A model generated the notes under the pieces. It was given only the letters and a program-made list of their open reading frames with translations, was not told the DNA's origin and did not search any database. Position numbers and translations under genes: made by a program. This document shows positions 5,181-5,968 of a stretch of DNA of 5,968 nucleotides, in pieces. The DNA comes from Clostridiales bacterium (GTDB lineage Bacteria; Bacillota; Clostridia; Oscillospirales; Oscillospiraceae): contig JAJQHP010000255.1 in NCBI GenBank assembly GCA_021199695.1, positions 1 to 5,968 of the forward strand, in the 5' to 3' direction. Position 1 is the stretch's first letter. The number at the start of each line of letters is the position of its first letter.

Positions 5181-5900
5181 CTATCCCTCCATCTGCACGA
5201 TGTCCTTGCGGAGCCGGGCGATGATGCGCTTTTCCAGCCGGGAGATGTAGGACTGGGAGATACCCATCCGGTCCGCCACCTCCTTTTGTGTACAAGTCCG
5301 GCGGCCGCCCAGGCCGAAACGCAGATCGATGATGGTGCGCTCCCGCTCGCCCAGGTTGCTCAGGGCCTGCCGCAGCAGCTGCCGGTCCACGTCGTCCTCC
5401 ATGGGACGGATGACCAGATCGTCGTCCGTCCCCAGCACATCGGACAGGAGCAGCTCGTTGCCGTCCCAGTCGGTGTTCAACGGCTCGTCAAAGGAGATCT
5501 CTCCCTTCTGGTTGGCGGTTTTCCGCAGGTACATGAGGATTTCATTCTCGATACATCGGGAGGCGTAGGTGGCCAGCTTGATGTTCTTGTCCGTGTTAAA
5601 GGTACTCACCGCCTTGACCAGGCCGATAGTGCCGATGGAGATCAGGTCCTCCAGATTGATACCCGTATTCTCAAACCGGCGGGCCAGATAGACCACCAGG
5701 CGCAGATTGTGCTCGATGAGGGTGGAGCGGGCCTGCTGGTCTCCGTCCCGGACTTTCAGGAGCAATGCCCGCTCCTGCTCCCGGTCTAAAGGCGGGGGCA
5801 GCACGTCGCTCCCGCCGATGTAATGCAGTCCCTCTGTCGGGCAGAGGACCCACATCAATCGCTGCCACCCTAGCGTCATCCATTGTCCCAGTTCCGTCAT
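5181..5900 (-). CDS. sigE: Mother-cell RNA polymerase sigma factor sigma-E, pro-form
   Basis: This 239-residue protein is the same length as B. subtilis pro-sigma-E and colinear with it. It directs early mother-cell transcription in sporulation after SpoIIGA removes an N-terminal pro-sequence. The processing zone is [15 protein letters not shown] (24-38), with cleavage expected near residue 26. Region 2 blocks are [21 protein letters not shown] (62-82), [15 protein letters not shown] (84-98) and [19 protein letters not shown] (108-126). [23 protein letters not shown] (136-158) is characteristic of sigma-E/K, and the region 4.2 helix-turn-helix is [20 protein letters not shown] (204-223). GGAGG lies 8 bases before the ATG. 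The gene starts 18 bases after the probable spoIIGA stop codon. No terminator separates it from sigG. The pro-sequence is unusually poor in basic residues, and position 99 is serine where B. subtilis has asparagine. Confidence 0.97.
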   Translation of the reverse strand: MTELGQWMTLGWQRLMWVLCPTEGLHYIGGSDVLPPPLDREQERALLLKVRDGDQQARSTLIEHNLRLVVYLARRFENTGINLEDLISIGTIGLVKAVSTFNTDKNIKLATYASRCIENEILMYLRKTANQKGEISFDEPLNTDWDGNELLLSDVLGTDDDLVIRPMEDDVDRQLLRQALSNLGERERTIIDLRFGLGGRRTCTQKEVADRMGISQSYISRLEKRIIARLRKDIVQMEG

Positions 5901-5918
5901 ATGTCTTACCTCCCAGAC

Positions 5919-5968
5919 TCAGATTCCAACGATTCCCTGATAGCTTCCATCGGTGAACGGCTCCGGAG
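5919..5968 (-). CDS. spoIIGA: 3' end of probable spoIIGA, sigma-E processing peptidase
   Basis: One minus-strand frame entering from the window edge reads PEPFTDGSYQGIVGI and stops at TGA (5921-5919), 18 bases before the sigE start. The sigE Shine-Dalgarno lies in that gap. In sporeformers the gene directly upstream of sigE is spoIIGA, the membrane-bound aspartic protease that cleaves pro-sigma-E, and a short DGSY-type tail fits such a C-terminus. Only 15 codons are visible and the other two frames are also open for part of this stretch, so the call rests mainly on gene order and spacing. Confidence 0.55.
   Translation of the reverse strand, partial: PEPFTDGSYQGIVGI

Noticed and set aside
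4900..5760. DNA similarity between sigE and sigG around region 1.2-2.1
   Set aside because: It reflects ancient paralogy of sigma factors with conserved protein blocks, not a recent duplication or repeat element.

Overview
The window looks like chromosomal DNA of an endospore-forming, GC-rich member of the Clostridia. A gut Oscillospiraceae-type genome (Flavonifractor, Lawsonibacter or Oscillibacter-like) is my best guess from protein style and GC content, not a demonstrated assignment. Every gene I can support is on the minus strand, so transcription runs from high to low coordinates and the window reads right to left. I see no mobile elements, CRISPR arrays, rRNA or tRNA genes. No gap between genes is longer than about 135 bases.

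Right part (4265-5968): the sporulation sigma-factor cluster. The last 15 codons of a probable spoIIGA (the protease that activates pro-sigma-E) are followed by sigE and then sigG, the same order as in Bacillus subtilis. Sigma-E runs early mother-cell transcription and sigma-G runs late forespore transcription. The 112-base gap between sigE and sigG holds the most interesting element of the window. An 11-bp perfect inverted repeat, with a second 7-bp hairpin nested inside it, buries the sigG Shine-Dalgarno sequence. A very good match to a sigma-F promoter lies inside the same DNA, placed so that a transcript starting there would lack the sequestering 5' arms. Read-through mRNA from spoIIGA-sigE should therefore be poorly translated for sigG, while the forespore sigma-F transcript should be open. 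A GC-rich terminator starts on the base after the sigG stop codon.

Middle part (819-4264): a likely operon of hemZ (radical-SAM coproporphyrinogen dehydrogenase family), a stand-alone uridine/phosphoribulokinase-type nucleoside kinase 2 bases downstream, and an Mrp/NBP35-type Fe-S carrier ATPase 60 bases further on, closed by a large hairpin terminator. HemZ needs a [4Fe-4S] cluster and Mrp proteins carry such clusters, so a functional link is plausible. The hemZ upstream region has a 10-bp inverted repeat flanking a weak extended -10 promoter candidate.

Left part (1-818): a GyrI-like small-molecule-binding protein gene with lower GC than its neighbours, then an AT-rich gap and the first codons of a further minus-strand gene that leaves the window.

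Most of the window is ordinary core-genome content. I do not see a wholly new system. The points worth follow-up are the sigG leader/promoter overlap, the residues in sigma-G and sigma-E at the positions that decide CsfB (Gin) anti-sigma binding in B. subtilis, and the unusual pro-sequence of sigma-E.
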